62,686 nucleotides of DNA. Source: an uncultured Muribaculaceae bacterium. Its GTDB lineage: Bacteria; Bacteroidota; Bacteroidia; Bacteroidales; Muribaculaceae. Positions 8,801 to 16,918 of this stretch are shown piece after piece. Location of the stretch: NCBI GenBank assembly GCA_910578095.1, contig CAJTOZ010000016.1, positions 1 through 62,686 of the forward strand, given 5' to 3'. The position numbers and the translations under genes were made by a program. Numbering within the stretch: position 1 is the stretch's first letter; each line of letters opens with the position of its first letter. The notes below the pieces were generated by a model. That model did no database searches, was not told the origin of the DNA, and was given only the letters and a program-made list of their open reading frames with translations.

Positions 8801-10571
8801 CATCGGCCGTTATATCGGTATATGTATGGCCGGAGTATTCTGCCGAGCTTACGTCGGCATGTGCACTGAGCGCGGCGGTTTTCGACATTATGTCGAGACC
8901 GTGGCCGCTTGCGTCGATCTTGGCTGTCACGCGTCCTACGCCCAGCAGAGGCATGAAGGCGTTGACCGGGAATGCCGAGGCGTCCACGCTTGCCCGATAA
9001 TTTTCGGCGCGGCTGTCGAATGCACCGTCCAGAGCTATCTTGCCCTTTTCGGTCAGAGCGGTGAGGCGCGCTCCCATGGTGGAGCCATTGCGCATCCACA
9101 TGCGTCCGTCGAGTGTCATCGGCGGTATGCGCACACTCTTCATTGTTGCGGGATCAAGGAAGTTGCGTGCTATGGGTGCGGCGTTGGATATGTTGCCGTC
9201 AATGTCCACTTCGGCGCCCATGCGTTCGGGCCGCATCACGTCTGTGACACTGCCGGAGGCGCGCAGGCGCACGCATCCGTTCATCGCGGCATCAAGCCGC
9301 CTGATGTCGATTTTACCCATCGTTCCGCCGGCGTCGGCGTCAAGGGCTATGCCGGCATCGGGCAATCCGGCGAGGTAAGGGATAAATGCGGGGAACATCA
9401 GGCGCATGTCGGGAGTGCCGATGCGTCCCTTTGCCTGCACGGCTATGGGCAGCGAGGCATCGGTGGTGATGTCGCCCATTCCCATCATGTAGTTGAAGTC
9501 GAGTGCTGTATGCGGGGTCGACAAGGCGAATGTGTCGAGACGAAGCGACGTGCTGTCCACACGCAGGGTTCCGGCTGCCGCAAGACTTACGCCGCATCGT
9601 TCCTTGCCGCTCACCCGTAGCGGCACACACACCGTTGTGGCCTGGTTGTAGAAGTCCGAGATGTGCAGCGACATGCTGTCCACCTCAATGTAGCCGAAAT
9701 CCAAGCCCGGCTGGGGCGTGAGGCCACGGGTGGTGTATAGGCCGCGCGAACCCTCGAATCCGATACTGTCTATGGCCACGGTCCACGGTTTCGACGAAGA
9801 AGGTGTGTCCGGAGCCACAGGCGTCTGTGCTATGGTGGCCGAATCGGGTGCTATATATGCCGCCGCAAGGCCCGAGCCGGCGAGCGAACGTAGCGAGATG
9901 ATTTGCTCACGCATGCCTATGTGGCCGTCGAGCAGCGTAGCTTCAGCAATGTGCGCGCCGAGGGAGTCGATGGTAGGCAGCATCCGCATGCAGTACGTGA
10001 GGTCGGTCAGCCGCACGCGCCGGAGATTTATAGCCATATCCGAAGTGTCGGCGGCTGCCGCGGGAGCGGTAGCGGCGGTGTCGGGATTCATGAGAAGGTC
10101 CACGCGGCAACCGTTCAGCGTGGCATCCTCCACATTGATCGACATCGAAGCGAGAGCCACTTCGGCCGGCGCTATGTCGGCCAGATCGGCCCGCAGTGTG
10201 AGGCACATGGCCGAGTCGGGTGTCCCCATGCGGTAGAAGCCGTTGCGCAACTCTGCGCTGCTGACGGCAGCCTTGCCCCTGAGCAGAGGAAGCAGGGCCA
10301 CATCGGCGTCAAGAGCTCCGGCTGCCATGACAGTATCGCCATGCTGCAGCATGCTCACGTCGCGCAACTCCAGTCGCAGGGGTGGCCGCAGCCGGAAACT
10401 GCCGATATTTATCTGCATTCCCGAGGCATCGGCAAAGCGTTTTGTCAAGGCGCTGCGCAGCGTATCCTGAGTCCATGGAGAATACAGCATGAACACCGTG
10501 CCGACAACGAGCAATACGATGCCGAACAGCACAAAAAGCAGGCTTTTGAAAATCTTGCGGACGATAAGCAT
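5853..10571 (-). CDS. tamB: TamB-like translocation/assembly protein (AsmA-like, DUF490)
   Basis: This 1572-aa protein has one N-terminal membrane helix (about residues 10-30, ending in VGTVFMLYSPW). A very long beta-rich periplasmic body follows, and a C-terminal DUF490/TamB domain (roughly 1200-1550) ends in GVGFVYKRKLNSLRDIFRRRKS. TamB-type proteins bridge the inner and outer membranes and carry phospholipid or help outer-membrane protein assembly. No tamA/BamA-type partner is adjacent in this window. It lies between mdh and a tyrosine phosphatase, 70 nt from the latter, so the two may be cotranscribed. Confidence 0.9.
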   Translation of the reverse strand: MLIVRKIFKSLLFVLFGIVLLVVGTVFMLYSPWTQDTLRSALTKRFADASGMQINIGSFRLRPPLRLELRDVSMLQHGDTVMAAGALDADVALLPLLRGKAAVSSAELRNGFYRMGTPDSAMCLTLRADLADIAPAEVALASMSINVEDATLNGCRVDLLMNPDTAATAPAAAADTSDMAINLRRVRLTDLTYCMRMLPTIDSLGAHIAEATLLDGHIGMREQIISLRSLAGSGLAAAYIAPDSATIAQTPVAPDTPSSSKPWTVAIDSIGFEGSRGLYTTRGLTPQPGLDFGYIEVDSMSLHISDFYNQATTVCVPLRVSGKERCGVSLAAAGTLRVDSTSLRLDTFALSTPHTALDFNYMMGMGDITTDASLPIAVQAKGRIGTPDMRLMFPAFIPYLAGLPDAGIALDADAGGTMGKIDIRRLDAAMNGCVRLRASGSVTDVMRPERMGAEVDIDGNISNAAPIARNFLDPATMKSVRIPPMTLDGRMWMRNGSTMGARLTALTEKGKIALDGAFDSRAENYRASVDASAFPVNAFMPLLGVGRVTAKIDASGHGLDIMSKTAALSAHADVSSAEYSGHTYTDITADATISDGKGHVELNSADPAMLAHISAEGNLAGDVLDWTVYADADRIALHTLGFAAAENTLSTQMRANASFEPATAFITASLDIDRLQMRSETSEFSISDVNADVSIDSLIHATMTNRDLRAGIDIFCPLDTLMAHTDSISAAMASMVAEKRIDAIRLQRAIPHMKLTAAGGHDNMVNDILAASKMSIDTLSLSMSNDSTIALSGLVGGVRTPSVRVDTVTIGAAQFGSNIFFNANVDNRPGTLDNFAHVALSGMATDNIAALRVRQRNIQGRTGYDIGLQAMMNDSTVRASIMPLDPVIGYEPWTVNAGNFISYRFPDKHIDADIRMKGGDSGVELYTEHSEGSHEQEDLILRVSDIHIQDWIALNPFAPPVKGDVSAEFRINYNERMQLNGRGSVDTRNVFYGRERVADIHADADVSTSPGGALTASADISFDGHRAITLRGALNDSTLVSPMNLDLSVISLPLNVANPFLGPDMGRLSGTLNGSIDIQGSTEAPVMNGWLALDSAAVFATMTATDYRITADTVPVVNNLATFHDFAIYGTNDNPLQLNGTVDIRNMTSPDIKLTMKARDMQVVNSRRATRGADVYGKANISLDATVAGNFDFMRVNAALSVLSGTNVTYVMPEAVNAIQNRSTGEMVKFVNFNDSAAVAAADSVAPSGMAMVLDASLVFETATTVSVDLSADGKDKVQLQPVGELSYMLTPMNNDGRLTGRLNINGGFVRYTPPFMSEKLFKFDPESYVAFNGNMMNPLLNVKAVDVIKANVTQEGQNSRLVNFDVSLSVTGSLEQMKVAFDLATNDDITVSNELQAMSPEQRANQAMNMLLYNVYSGPGTHGNASIGGNVLFSFLESKLNSWAANNIKGVDVSFGIDQYNRTVDGNTSATTSYSYQVSKTLFDDRFKIVIGGNYSTDANADENFSQNLINDISFEYFLNRAQTMYIRLFRHTGYESILEGEITQTGVGFVYKRKLNSLRDIFRRRKSAEL

Positions 10572-10641
10572 AATGCGGATGATGGTACGTGACGAATGAA
10601 TTCTTTATATTAAAGAAACCGCCGGCATCCGTTTTTGTTTT

Positions 10642-11196
10642 TTACAAAGGCTGTTTTTTCTCATTTACGGCTTCAAACAGCCGGTCGCACGCGTTTTCGA
10701 GCAGATCGAGCACCAATTCGAAACCCTCGGCCCCCTCGTAGTAGGGGTCGGGCACATGGTCGTAGCGCGAGGCAATATTTATCCATGCCGCCATTGGCAC
10801 GATTTTCTCTTCATCTTCAGGCGTGGGCGCAAGGCGGCGCAGATTACGCTCGTTTGACGCATCCATCGGCACAATTAGGTCGAAGCGGCCGAAATCGGCT
10901 TCACTCACCTGGCGTGCCCGGTGGGTGAGCTGATACCCGCGGCGCATGGCGTGCACACGCATGCGCTTGTCGGGCAGGTCGCCGGTATGGTAATCGCCTG
11001 TGCCGGCTGAGTCTATCACCCATGAAGACGATGCGCCTCCGGCGTCCACTATGGACTGCATCACGCCCTGGGCTGCCGGAGAGCGACAGATATTGCCAAG
11101 ACACACAAAAAGAACCCGCTTTACGGGTACCTGGCGCAGGCGCTCTTCGGCCATCGCGCGCTTATTGTCGCAGTTATTCATGTCGCAGTTATTCAT
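10642..11196 (-). CDS. low-molecular-weight protein-tyrosine phosphatase
   Basis: A 184-aa cytoplasmic phosphatase of the LMW-PTP family. The P-loop CLGNICRSPAA (C-x5-R-S) follows the first beta strand RVLFV, and the general-acid motif DPYYEG is near the C terminus. Three in-frame starts are possible: ATG 11196, ATG 11181 and ATG 11154. The first two come from a 15-bp tandem duplication (codons for MNNCD twice), and the third gives MAEERLRQ, closer to the family. Family members dephosphorylate tyrosine kinases or, in some bacteria, arginine; the target here is unknown. It is followed by tamB. Confidence 0.88.
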   Translation of the reverse strand: MNNCDMNNCDNKRAMAEERLRQVPVKRVLFVCLGNICRSPAAQGVMQSIVDAGGASSSWVIDSAGTGDYHTGDLPDKRMRVHAMRRGYQLTHRARQVSEADFGRFDLIVPMDASNERNLRRLAPTPEDEEKIVPMAAWINIASRYDHVPDPYYEGAEGFELVLDLLENACDRLFEAVNEKKQPL

Positions 11197-11215
11197 GTCA
11201 TACTCTTAAAACGCG

Positions 11216-11244
11216 TAAAGATACGTAAAAAGCGCGAACACAAA
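11216..11244 (-). promoter_or_regulatory. Bacteroidota-type promoter for the LMW phosphatase
   Basis: On the minus strand TTTG (11244-11241) and TATCTTTA (11223-11216) lie 17 nt apart. The -7 box has A for the last G and the spacer is short, so this is a weaker match to TTTG-N19-21-TAnnTTTG. Confidence 0.4.
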
Positions 11245-11288
11245 GCCCTCCCCATTCATTTTTAATATGAATTTAATAATCATATCTG

Positions 11289-11738
11289 ATGAAAAAACTG
11301 ATTCTGATTATGCTGTGCCTGCTCGTAGCGGGCGGCGTGGCACGTGCCGACAAGTATACCATCGACCGCGATGCTCTTCCGGAGCCCGCGCGAGAGATGC
11401 TCGATAAGTATTTTCCGAACAAGAAAGTGGGGATGATCAAGGTGGACCGTCATCTGCTGCGCAAGACCGATTACGACGTGCGTCTCACCGATGGCACCAA
11501 AATAGAATTCAACAACGCCGGAAAGTGGACTTCCGTGAAAATGAAGAAAGGGGCTGTCCCCTCAGGATTGATGCTGCGTGCCATGCGCACGTACATAAAC
11601 AAAAACTACAAGGATGTCTCAGTAGTGTGGATAGAGAAAAACCGCACCTCAGGGGCATATAAAGTAGGCTTATCTGATGGAGTGGAGCTCAGATTCACCG
11701 CACTCGGAGCGTTCAAGAGTGTGGAACTGAACGATTGA
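11289..11738 (+). CDS. PepSY-like periplasmic protein
   Basis: A 149-aa exported protein with a signal peptide (residues 1-20, VAGGVARA cleavage region). Two PepSY-like repeats follow, each with a pattern of hydrophobic strand, KxD..YDVxLxDGTKIEF and KxVxL (about 30-80 and 95-149). Bacteroidota encode many such small two-repeat proteins (PF11396, once called putative beta-lactamase-inhibitor-like). PepSY domains are thought to bind or inhibit secreted enzymes, but no partner is evident here. It lies alone before nifJ on the same strand. Confidence 0.78.
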   Translation: MKKLILIMLCLLVAGGVARADKYTIDRDALPEPAREMLDKYFPNKKVGMIKVDRHLLRKTDYDVRLTDGTKIEFNNAGKWTSVKMKKGAVPSGLMLRAMRTYINKNYKDVSVVWIEKNRTSGAYKVGLSDGVELRFTALGAFKSVELND

Positions 11739-11799
11739 CGTACATAGCGCCGGCATCACCGCGTGCGGAGGCTGTACGGCAAATGAGCGGGCTATTTTT

Positions 11800-11830
11800 T
11801 TGCCCGTTTCGCTGAAAATCGCTATCTTTG
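11800..11830 (+). promoter_or_regulatory. promoter of nifJ
   Basis: TTG (11800-11802) and TATCTTTG (11823-11830) are 20 nt apart, a full match to the Bacteroidota primary sigma consensus. The start site would be near 11837, giving a leader of about 80 nt. Confidence 0.75.
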
Positions 11831-11917
11831 CAGCACGAAAGGGCTGTCTCGTGCAGGCGGCTCGCAATACATTGCAAATCAATATTTTCGTATATAACAT
11901 CAACTTTTACCTACGTT

Positions 11918-14900
11918 ATGAGTAAAGAAAAGAAATTTCTTACCTGCGACGGTAATCAGGCCGCTGCCCATGTGAGCTATATGTTCTCCGAGGTGGCTGC
12001 CATTTACCCCATCACCCCTTCGTCGACAATGGCTGAATATGTCGACGACTGGGCGGCCGCAGGTCGCAAGAACATCTTTGGCGAGACTGTCCTGGTGCAG
12101 GAAATGCAGAGCGAGGGCGGAGCAGCAGGTGCCGTGCACGGTTCCCTGCAGGCCGGCGCACTGACCACCACCTACACCGCATCGCAGGGCTTGCTGCTGA
12201 TGATTCCCAATATGTATAAGATCGCCGGCGAACTGCTTCCCACCGTGTTCCACGTGTCGGCACGTACGCTGGCTTCGCACGCACTCAGCATTTTCGGCGA
12301 CCATCAGGACGTGATGGCCTGCCGTCAGACCGGTTTCGCTATGCTCGCCGAAGGTTCGGTGCAGGAAGTCATGGACCTGGCAGGTGTGGCCCACCTCTCG
12401 ACCATCCGCAGCAGCGTTCCCTTCCTGAACTTCTTCGACGGTTTCCGCACCAGTCATGAAATTCAGAAAATCGAGGCTCTCGACAACGACGATCTCGCTC
12501 CGCTTCTCGACCGCGAGGCTCTCGCAGCCTTCCGCAAGCGTGCCCTCACCCCCCAGGATCCTGTGGCCCGTGGCATGGCGGAAAACGGCGACGTGTTCTT
12601 CCAGCACCGCGAAGCATGCAACAAGCATTATGAGGCTGTGCCCGAAATCGTTGAGGCATACATGGCCGAGATCAGCAAAATCACCGGCCGCGAATACCAC
12701 CTCTTCAACTACTACGGTGACCCCGAGGCCGATCGCGTGATCATCGCCATGGGCTCTGTGACCCAGGCTGCTGAAGAAGCTATCGACTACATGCGCGCCA
12801 AGGGCGAAAAAGTGGGTCTTGTGGCCGTTCACCTCTACCGTCCGTTCTCCGTCAAGCACCTCCTCGCCGCAGTGCCCGCCACTGCCAAGCGTATCGCTGT
12901 GCTCGACCGCACCAAGGAACCCGGCGCCAACGGCGAACCCCTCTACCTCGATGTCAAGGAAGCATTCTATGGCAAAGCCGATGCTCCCGTCATCGTAGGT
13001 GGCCGCTACGGTCTTGCATCCAAGGACACCACGCCCGCACAGATCGTGGCCGTGTATGAGAACCTCGCTCTTCCCGAGCCCAAAAACCACTTCACTGTAG
13101 GTATCGTCGACGATGTCACCTTCACCTCCCTTCCCGTGGGCGAGGAACTCAACCTCGATGCCCCCGGCACTTTCGAAGGCAAGTTCTACGGTCTCGGTGC
13201 CGACGGTACCGTGGGAGCCAACAAGAACTCCGTGAAAATCATCGGCGACAATACCAACAAGTACTGTCAGGCCTACTTCTCCTACGACTCCAAGAAGAGT
13301 GGCGGCTTCACCTGCTCGCATCTCCGTTTCGGCGACGAGCCCATCCGTTCCACCTATCTGGTGAACACCCCCAACTTTGTTGCATGCCACGTTCAGGCCT
13401 ATCTGCATCTTTACGATGTCACACGCGGTCTGCGCGACGGCGGCACCTTCCTGCTCAACACCATCTGGGAAGGCGAAGAGCTGGCCAAGAACCTTCCCAA
13501 CAAGGTTAAGCGCTACTTTGCCAAGCACAACATCACCGTCTACTACATCAACGCTACGAAGATAGCTCAGGAAATCGGTCTCGGCAACCGCACCAACACC
13601 ATCCTCCAGAGCGCGTTCTTCCGCATCACGGAAGTTATTCCCGTTGAGCTCGCCGTAGAGCAGATGAAGAAATTCATCGTCAAGAGCTACGCCAAGAAGG
13701 GTGAGAATATCGTCAACATGAACTATCAGGCTGTTGACCGCGGCGGCGAATATAAGAAACTCGACATCGATCCCGCATGGGCTCAGCTCCCCGACGACGA
13801 GAAGAAAGCTGCCGACGAACCCGAATTCATCAGCCGCATCGTTCGTCCTATCAACGCCCAGGACGGCGACCTCCTCACCGTTAAGGACTTTATCGCCAAC
13901 CCCGACGGCACCTGGCAGCAGGGCACCGCAGCCTTTGAAAAGCGCGGCGTGGCAGCTTTCGTGCCCGAATGGATCGAGGAAAACTGCATACAGTGCAACA
14001 AGTGTGCTTATGTATGTCCCCACGCTTCCATCCGTCCCTTCCTCCTCGATGAGAAGGAAATGGCCGGTGCTCCCTTCGCCGAGGACAAAACCCTGGCAGC
14101 CATGGGCCCCGCTCTCAAAGGCCTCCGTTTCATTCAGGCTGTCGATGTCCTCGACTGTCTCGGCTGCGGCAACTGTGTTGACGTATGTCCCGGCAAGAAG
14201 GGCGTGAAGGCTCTCGAGATGAAGCCTCTCGAAACCCAGCTCGACGTACAGAAGGAATGGGACTACTGCGTGGCAGGCGTGGCCTCCAAGCAGAAGCTTG
14301 TAGACACCAAGCAGATGGTGAAGAACAGCCAGTTCGCCACACCTCTCTTTGAATTCTCGGGCGCATGCTCCGGTTGCGGCGAGACACCCTACGTGAAACT
14401 CATCTCCCAGCTCTTCGGCGACCACGAAATGGTGGCCAACGCTACGGGTTGCTCTTCCATCTATTCCGGCTCCGTGCCCTCCACTCCTTATACTAAGGAC
14501 GCCACAGGCCACGGTCCCGCATGGGCCAACTCGCTGTTCGAGGACTTCGCTGAATTTGGCCTCGGCATGAAGATAGGTACCGAAAAGATCCGCTCGCGTG
14601 TAGCCGAAATCATGACTTCCATGCAGAGCTGCGACTGCTGCTCCGACGAAATCAAGGCTCTCGCCGCTCAGTGGCTCTCCAGCCCCGACAGCGCAGGTGT
14701 CACCCGCGAGGTAGCCGATAAGATCGTGCCTCTCTGCGAGGCCTGCGGTTGCGACCTCTGCAAAGCGCTCCTCGAGCTCAAGGGCTTCCTGGTGGCTCGC
14801 TCGCAGTGGATCATCGCTGGCGACGGTGCCGCCTACGACATCGGTTTCGGCGGTCTTGACCACGTGCTTGCTTCCGGCAAGAATGTCAACGTGCTTGTTG

Positions 14901-15490
14901 TCGACACCGAGGTTTACTCCAACACCGGCGGTCAGGCCTCCAAAGCCACACCGGTAGGCGCCATCGCCAAATTTGCCGCAGCCGGCAAGCGTGTGCGCAA
15001 GAAAGACCTCGGCCTCATAGCCTCCACCTACGGCTATGTGTATGTGGCCCAGATAGCCATGGGCGCCGACCAGGCACAGACCCTCAAGGCCATCCGCGAG
15101 GCTGAAGCCTACGACGGTCCTTCGCTCATCATTGCCTACGCTCCCTGTATCGCACACGGCCTCAAGGCTGGCATGGGACACTCGCAGGCTGAGGAGGAAA
15201 AGGCTGTAGCATGCGGCTACTGGCACCTCTGGCGCTACAATCCTGCTCTCGAGGAAGAAGGCAAGAATCCCTTCACCCTCGACAGCAAGCAGCCCGACTG
15301 GGATAAGTTCGACGACTTCCTCAAGGGTGAGGTGCGCTACGCATCGGTACAGAAAATGTATCCCGCCGAAGCTGCCGAACTCTTCGGCGCTGCCAAGGCC
15401 AACGCACAGTGGCGCTACAACAACTACTGCCGCCTTGCCCGCGAGCAGTGGGGTCAGCCCGGCGACGAAGCTCCCGCAGAGGTTAAATAA
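11918..15490 (+). CDS. nifJ: pyruvate:ferredoxin (flavodoxin) oxidoreductase
   Basis: This 1190-aa single-chain PFOR oxidises pyruvate with CoA to acetyl-CoA and CO2, passing electrons to ferredoxin or flavodoxin. The N-terminal domain opens with a TPP/pyruvate signature (EVAAIYPITPSSTMAE). Two 4Fe-4S motifs follow, CIQCNKCAYVCP (about residue 689) and CLGCGNCVDVCP (about 746). The C-terminal TPP domain has CSGCGETPY and GDGAAYDIGFGG. Length is normal. I chose ATG 11918 (MSKEKKFLTCDG) because the upstream 30 codons overlap the promoter. Codon use is strongly biased, as expected for an abundant central enzyme in an anaerobe. A strong terminator follows. Confidence 0.96.
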   Translation: MSKEKKFLTCDGNQAAAHVSYMFSEVAAIYPITPSSTMAEYVDDWAAAGRKNIFGETVLVQEMQSEGGAAGAVHGSLQAGALTTTYTASQGLLLMIPNMYKIAGELLPTVFHVSARTLASHALSIFGDHQDVMACRQTGFAMLAEGSVQEVMDLAGVAHLSTIRSSVPFLNFFDGFRTSHEIQKIEALDNDDLAPLLDREALAAFRKRALTPQDPVARGMAENGDVFFQHREACNKHYEAVPEIVEAYMAEISKITGREYHLFNYYGDPEADRVIIAMGSVTQAAEEAIDYMRAKGEKVGLVAVHLYRPFSVKHLLAAVPATAKRIAVLDRTKEPGANGEPLYLDVKEAFYGKADAPVIVGGRYGLASKDTTPAQIVAVYENLALPEPKNHFTVGIVDDVTFTSLPVGEELNLDAPGTFEGKFYGLGADGTVGANKNSVKIIGDNTNKYCQAYFSYDSKKSGGFTCSHLRFGDEPIRSTYLVNTPNFVACHVQAYLHLYDVTRGLRDGGTFLLNTIWEGEELAKNLPNKVKRYFAKHNITVYYINATKIAQEIGLGNRTNTILQSAFFRITEVIPVELAVEQMKKFIVKSYAKKGENIVNMNYQAVDRGGEYKKLDIDPAWAQLPDDEKKAADEPEFISRIVRPINAQDGDLLTVKDFIANPDGTWQQGTAAFEKRGVAAFVPEWIEENCIQCNKCAYVCPHASIRPFLLDEKEMAGAPFAEDKTLAAMGPALKGLRFIQAVDVLDCLGCGNCVDVCPGKKGVKALEMKPLETQLDVQKEWDYCVAGVASKQKLVDTKQMVKNSQFATPLFEFSGACSGCGETPYVKLISQLFGDHEMVANATGCSSIYSGSVPSTPYTKDATGHGPAWANSLFEDFAEFGLGMKIGTEKIRSRVAEIMTSMQSCDCCSDEIKALAAQWLSSPDSAGVTREVADKIVPLCEACGCDLCKALLELKGFLVARSQWIIAGDGAAYDIGFGGLDHVLASGKNVNVLVVDTEVYSNTGGQASKATPVGAIAKFAAAGKRVRKKDLGLIASTYGYVYVAQIAMGADQAQTLKAIREAEAYDGPSLIIAYAPCIAHGLKAGMGHSQAEEEKAVACGYWHLWRYNPALEEEGKNPFTLDSKQPDWDKFDDFLKGEVRYASVQKMYPAEAAELFGAAKANAQWRYNNYCRLAREQWGQPGDEAPAEVK

Positions 15491-15520
15491 GCCCTGCGCT
15501 TGAAGCTCACACAAATATGG

Positions 15521-15557
15521 CGTTCCCGCAGCATCAGTGCTGCGGGAACGTTTTTTT
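15521..15557 (+). terminator. terminator of nifJ
   Basis: A perfect 13-bp stem (15521-15533 with 15538-15550, loop TCAG) is followed by seven T residues. Confidence 0.95.
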
Positions 15558-15590
15558 CATGCAATAGCAACGAGGGGGTAGCCCCGGCTC

Positions 15591-15621
15591 TTTGTCAGAT
15601 TAAACAAAATTCTTAAATTTG
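15591..15621 (+). promoter_or_regulatory. promoter of the DUF418 gene
   Basis: TTTG (15591-15594), a 19-nt spacer and TAAATTTG (15614-15621) match the Bacteroidota consensus. The start codon at 15639 would leave a very short leader of about 10 nt. Confidence 0.75.
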
Positions 15622-15638
15622 CGAAAAATAGCAAAAAA

Positions 15639-16802
15639 ATGACTGATACCATCCGAAAACACCCGCGCGTGGATGTGGCAGATGCCCTGCGCGGCTTCGC
15701 CGTGCTCGCTATCGTGCTGCTCCACTCTATAGAGCATTTTAATTTCTACTCCTTTCCCGATGCGACAGGGCAGCCGGAATGGCTCACATTTGCCGACAAA
15801 GCCATCTGGAAAGGTTTGTTTTTTGCTTTCGGGGGCAAGGCCTATGCTATTTTTGCAATGCTGTTCGGCTTCAGTTTCTTTGTCCAGGATTATAATCAGC
15901 GTCAGGCCGGCGCCGACTTCCGTCTGCGTTTCTGCCGGCGTCTGCTCATTCTGTTCATCATAGGGTGTGTCGACGCAGTATTCTTTACCGGAGAGATTCT
16001 GGTGATGTACTCGCTCATCGGTTTTATCCTTCCGTTGGTGTGCCGCTTGTCTACACGCGTGTTGCTGTGGATGGCTGCGGTGTGCCTTGCACAGCCGGCT
16101 TTCATATACCATATAGTCCGCTGTTTGCTCGACCCTGCCTACACCGTGCCGCTGGCCGATACGGGCGAACTGTGGGGCATCACATATGCGGCACAGTCCT
16201 CGGCAAGCTTTGCCGAGATGGTGCGCGTCAATCTCTGGGAAGGCCAGATTGTGTCGCTCGCCTGGGCCTGGGACCACGGACGTATCTTCCAGACAGCCGG
16301 ATTGTTTGTGCTCGGTATGCTTATTGGTCGTCAGGGCTGGTTCCTGGCTAAGAATCTTCACCGCTGGGGTAGGGTGCTTGCGTGCGCGCTTGTGGCGTGG
16401 TTCCCTATCTCCGGGCTGGATGAGATGCTTTCGCAGGCGCTTGAAGGCACCGCGCTTATGTTTCCCGTCCATGCGCTGCTCGGCTCCCTCGCAAATTTGG
16501 CGTTCATGCTTATCCTTGTCAGTGGTGTGGTGTACGGGTTCTACCGTACCCGCCGTGTGTCGGCAGCCTTGCGCCTGCTCATACCCTACGGGCGCATGAG
16601 CATGACCAACTATGTGACACAGGGTATTATCGGCTCTATGCTGTTCTACCACTGGGGGCTCTATCTGCGCATAGGCATCTCCGCGAGCCTGTTGGTCGGT
16701 GTGGCGATATTCTTCGTGCAATATGTTTTCTGCCGCTACTGGACCGGACGTCATGGTCATGGCCCGCTCGAATACGTGTGGAAACGCCTTACTTGGCTGT
16801 GA
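15639..16802 (+). CDS. DUF418-family membrane protein (YeiB-like)
   Basis: A 387-aa integral membrane protein with about nine to ten hydrophobic helices. It begins RVDVADALRGFAVLAIVLLHS, the typical opening of DUF418/acyltransferase-3-like proteins, and the C-terminal half carries the conserved LIPYGRMSMTNYVTQG segment of DUF418. Such proteins may move or modify acyl or other groups at the membrane, but no substrate is established. It has its own promoter and no obvious operon partner; typA follows after 116 nt with another promoter. Confidence 0.85.
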   Translation: MTDTIRKHPRVDVADALRGFAVLAIVLLHSIEHFNFYSFPDATGQPEWLTFADKAIWKGLFFAFGGKAYAIFAMLFGFSFFVQDYNQRQAGADFRLRFCRRLLILFIIGCVDAVFFTGEILVMYSLIGFILPLVCRLSTRVLLWMAAVCLAQPAFIYHIVRCLLDPAYTVPLADTGELWGITYAAQSSASFAEMVRVNLWEGQIVSLAWAWDHGRIFQTAGLFVLGMLIGRQGWFLAKNLHRWGRVLACALVAWFPISGLDEMLSQALEGTALMFPVHALLGSLANLAFMLILVSGVVYGFYRTRRVSAALRLLIPYGRMSMTNYVTQGIIGSMLFYHWGLYLRIGISASLLVGVAIFFVQYVFCRYWTGRHGHGPLEYVWKRLTWL

Positions 16803-16884
16803 GCGACTGCTGCGCCCCGATATATTATTGGCGCAAGGTAGTAAAAAACGGATGCGCTTATGCCGATAATCCCCGCAAAATGCG

Positions 16885-16892
16885 TAAATTTG
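16885..16892 (+). promoter_or_regulatory. -7 element upstream of typA
   Basis: TAAATTTG lies 27 nt before the typA start codon. No good TTTG is seen at -33, so only the -7 half is supported. Confidence 0.5.
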
Positions 16893-16918
16893 CACCTTGA
16901 AAGATAATCCAATAGCGT

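Noticed and set aside
6729..9620. Long plus-strand frames within tamB
   Set aside because: They give His/Gly/Val-rich sequence with no domain and lie wholly inside a normal tamB gene.
11900..15514. A 1204-codon open frame antisense to nifJ
   Set aside because: It exists because of the biased codon use of nifJ on the other strand. Its product has no recognisable domain, while nifJ is complete.
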